This document shows positions 60,321 to 61,048 of a stretch of 61,048 nucleotides of DNA, piece after piece. A program made the position numbers and the translations under genes. The DNA is taken from the NCBI GenBank assembly GCA_964636675.1, contig CAZWUO010000003.1, positions 1 to 61,048 of the forward strand, read 5' to 3'. The notes under the pieces were generated by a model. It worked only from the letters and a program-made list of their open reading frames with translations, was not told the origin of the DNA and made no database searches. Within the stretch, counting starts at the first letter, position 1. Every line of letters begins with the position of its first letter. This stretch comes from JALUUH01 sp964636675. GTDB taxonomy: Bacteria > Pseudomonadota > Gammaproteobacteria > S012-40.

Positions 60321-61048
60321 TTAGAACATAAAATTTATGCCGGCACTCAGCGCTATACTACGCGCAGCAAAAGGCACATCTTCTAGACCTTCGATTTTAC
60401 TGGTATCAAAAGGCTTTAATCCGTACGCAACATCAATGTGCGCAATCAACCATGAAACCCCAAAAGTGAGGTAATTCATTTGCGTTCCGACTAAGTTCTG
60501 GCGGTAACCTACACGGATACCTGGCGCCCAAAACCATTTAGTCCAAAGCTTTGGCATGAACGAGGAACTCAGGGTAAACCATTGATATTCATTGGCCACC
60601 ATATCTCTTATCGGATTCACATCTAAAGATGTGGAAAGAGCCCACATCCGACTCATTGAATAGAGCGATCCCTCCAAATTAAGCTGCGGAAACATGGTAT
60701 ATGTTTCTTCTAAATCAATTTCATCTGAAAAGCCCAATGCTGAAAAACAAGCATCGGTTTCACAGTTCTTTCCAATCACCGGATAATCAAACGAAGGCGC
60801 ATTAATATTTTTAAGCGTGCCACCAACCTGGTAATGTGGAGTAACAAACAGTCCGCCGATATCTAAACCAAAGCCAGCTGCCCCCCCGCCCCCAATAGCA
60901 TCTGATATTTCATCTTCCAATAAAGTGGTAGCATCGCTAAACTCCTGAAAACTTATCAAATTTTTTGTCAGCAATACTTGATAATAGGCAAAACGAAACC
61001 CCCCATAAATGATTCCTTCAGGTAGCTCATACATCTCTTTGCTATAGG
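60321..61048 (-). CDS. TraF-type outer-membrane barrel protein, C-terminal part (cut by window edge)
   Basis: About 240 residues of a larger frame that stays open to base 61048 (codons for Tyr-Ser-Lys-Glu precede the first Met), so the 5' end is outside. Alternating beta segments such as FGLDIGGLFVTPHYQVGG, LSTSLDVNPIRDMV, WFWAPGIRVGYRQNLVG and SIALSAGINFMF with a terminal Phe suggest an outer-membrane beta-barrel, most like the PF13729 (TraF_2) group. No conjugation genes accompany it, so the name is not evidence of transfer. Confidence 0.6.
   Translation of the reverse strand, partial: YSKEMYELPEGIIYGGFRFAYYQVLLTKNLISFQEFSDATTLLEDEISDAIGGGGAAGFGLDIGGLFVTPHYQVGGTLKNINAPSFDYPVIGKNCETDACFSALGFSDEIDLEETYTMFPQLNLEGSLYSMSRMWALSTSLDVNPIRDMVANEYQWFTLSSSFMPKLWTKWFWAPGIRVGYRQNLVGTQMNYLTFGVSWLIAHIDVAYGLKPFDTSKIEGLEDVPFAARSIALSAGINFMF

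Noticed and set aside
1..61048. CRISPR arrays, tRNA or rRNA genes
   Set aside because: No regularly spaced repeats and no T-loop/acceptor patterns noticed on either strand by reading; not tested by a program.

Overview
The window reads as chromosome of an AT-rich (by eye about 40% GC) gammaproteobacterium. The markers are folB-folK, biosynthetic ilvA, a pcm-like/rhodanese/TolC string, lpxL, dsbA, the engB-polA pair with DUF2782, exbB-exbD-tonB and a DedA-LssY protein. I see no rRNA, tRNA, CRISPR, phage or complete insertion sequence. The species cannot be fixed from sequence alone. The abundance of c-type cytochromes and a CcoN/CcoO/CcoG-type cluster points to an aerobic or microaerobic respirer.

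Layout. 1-4.9 kb: argS (partial), plsY, folB-folK, a Cys-cluster protein, rpiA and ilvA, followed by an orphan ParA ATPase (4.9-5.6 kb). 5.8-22.3 kb, almost all on the minus strand: a large respiratory region. It holds a divergent CcoN-like heme-copper subunit, a CcoO-like cytochrome with a long insertion, two heme-free proteins resembling the CcoP N-terminus, a CcoS-like protein, CcoG, several monoheme cytochromes and a c4-type diheme cytochrome. It also holds a 176-aa protein resembling only the C-terminal helices of CcoN, a thioredoxin-like lipoprotein, a SUMF1-domain protein, a fused transporter-like/spermidine-synthase-like protein, and several 29-66 aa membrane microproteins that are easy to miss.

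22.5-26.7 kb, plus strand: a polytopic glycosyltransferase-like protein, then a TolQ/MotA-like channel protein, a one-TM stator-like protein carrying a von Willebrand A domain instead of a peptidoglycan-binding domain, and a bactofilin. I find this the most novel-looking module. 26.7-31.5 kb (minus): DedA-LssY fusion, hemL, thiE, thiD. 31.6-33.7 kb (plus): HAD nucleotidase and a glutamate-type dehydrogenase. 33.8-38.6 kb (minus): a GldA/GldF/GldG-like ABC operon with a DUF4340 protein. 38.9-43.6 kb: a PLP deaminase-like enzyme, a methyltransferase, an HExxH protein, a YdcF-type protein, a lipase lipoprotein and a coiled-coil membrane protein.

43.6-45.7 kb: a 234-bp MITE-like element, then exbB-exbD-tonB. 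45.8-48.4 kb: a CX4CH lipoprotein and thiC with a TPP riboswitch. 48.6-53.3 kb: pcm-like, rhodanese, tolC, gmhA-like, lpxL-like, dsbA. 53.5-58.6 kb: a cyclic-nucleotide-binding-domain protein, engB, a probable sRNA in the Spot 42/ErsA position, polA, a second MITE-like element (116 bp), DUF2782 and a small cytochrome c. 58.8-61.0 kb: a large lipoprotein and the C-terminal part of a TraF-type barrel protein.

Functional picture: household genes surround two unusual blocks. The respiratory block looks like a complete terminal reductase with its electron-donor cytochromes and assembly factors. The TolQ/vWA/bactofilin block looks like an ion-driven envelope machine with an unknown load. Both have FNR/FixK-like palindromes near their starts (inference). 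The two MITE-like elements share termini and 5-bp target duplications, and each sits at the very start of a gene.
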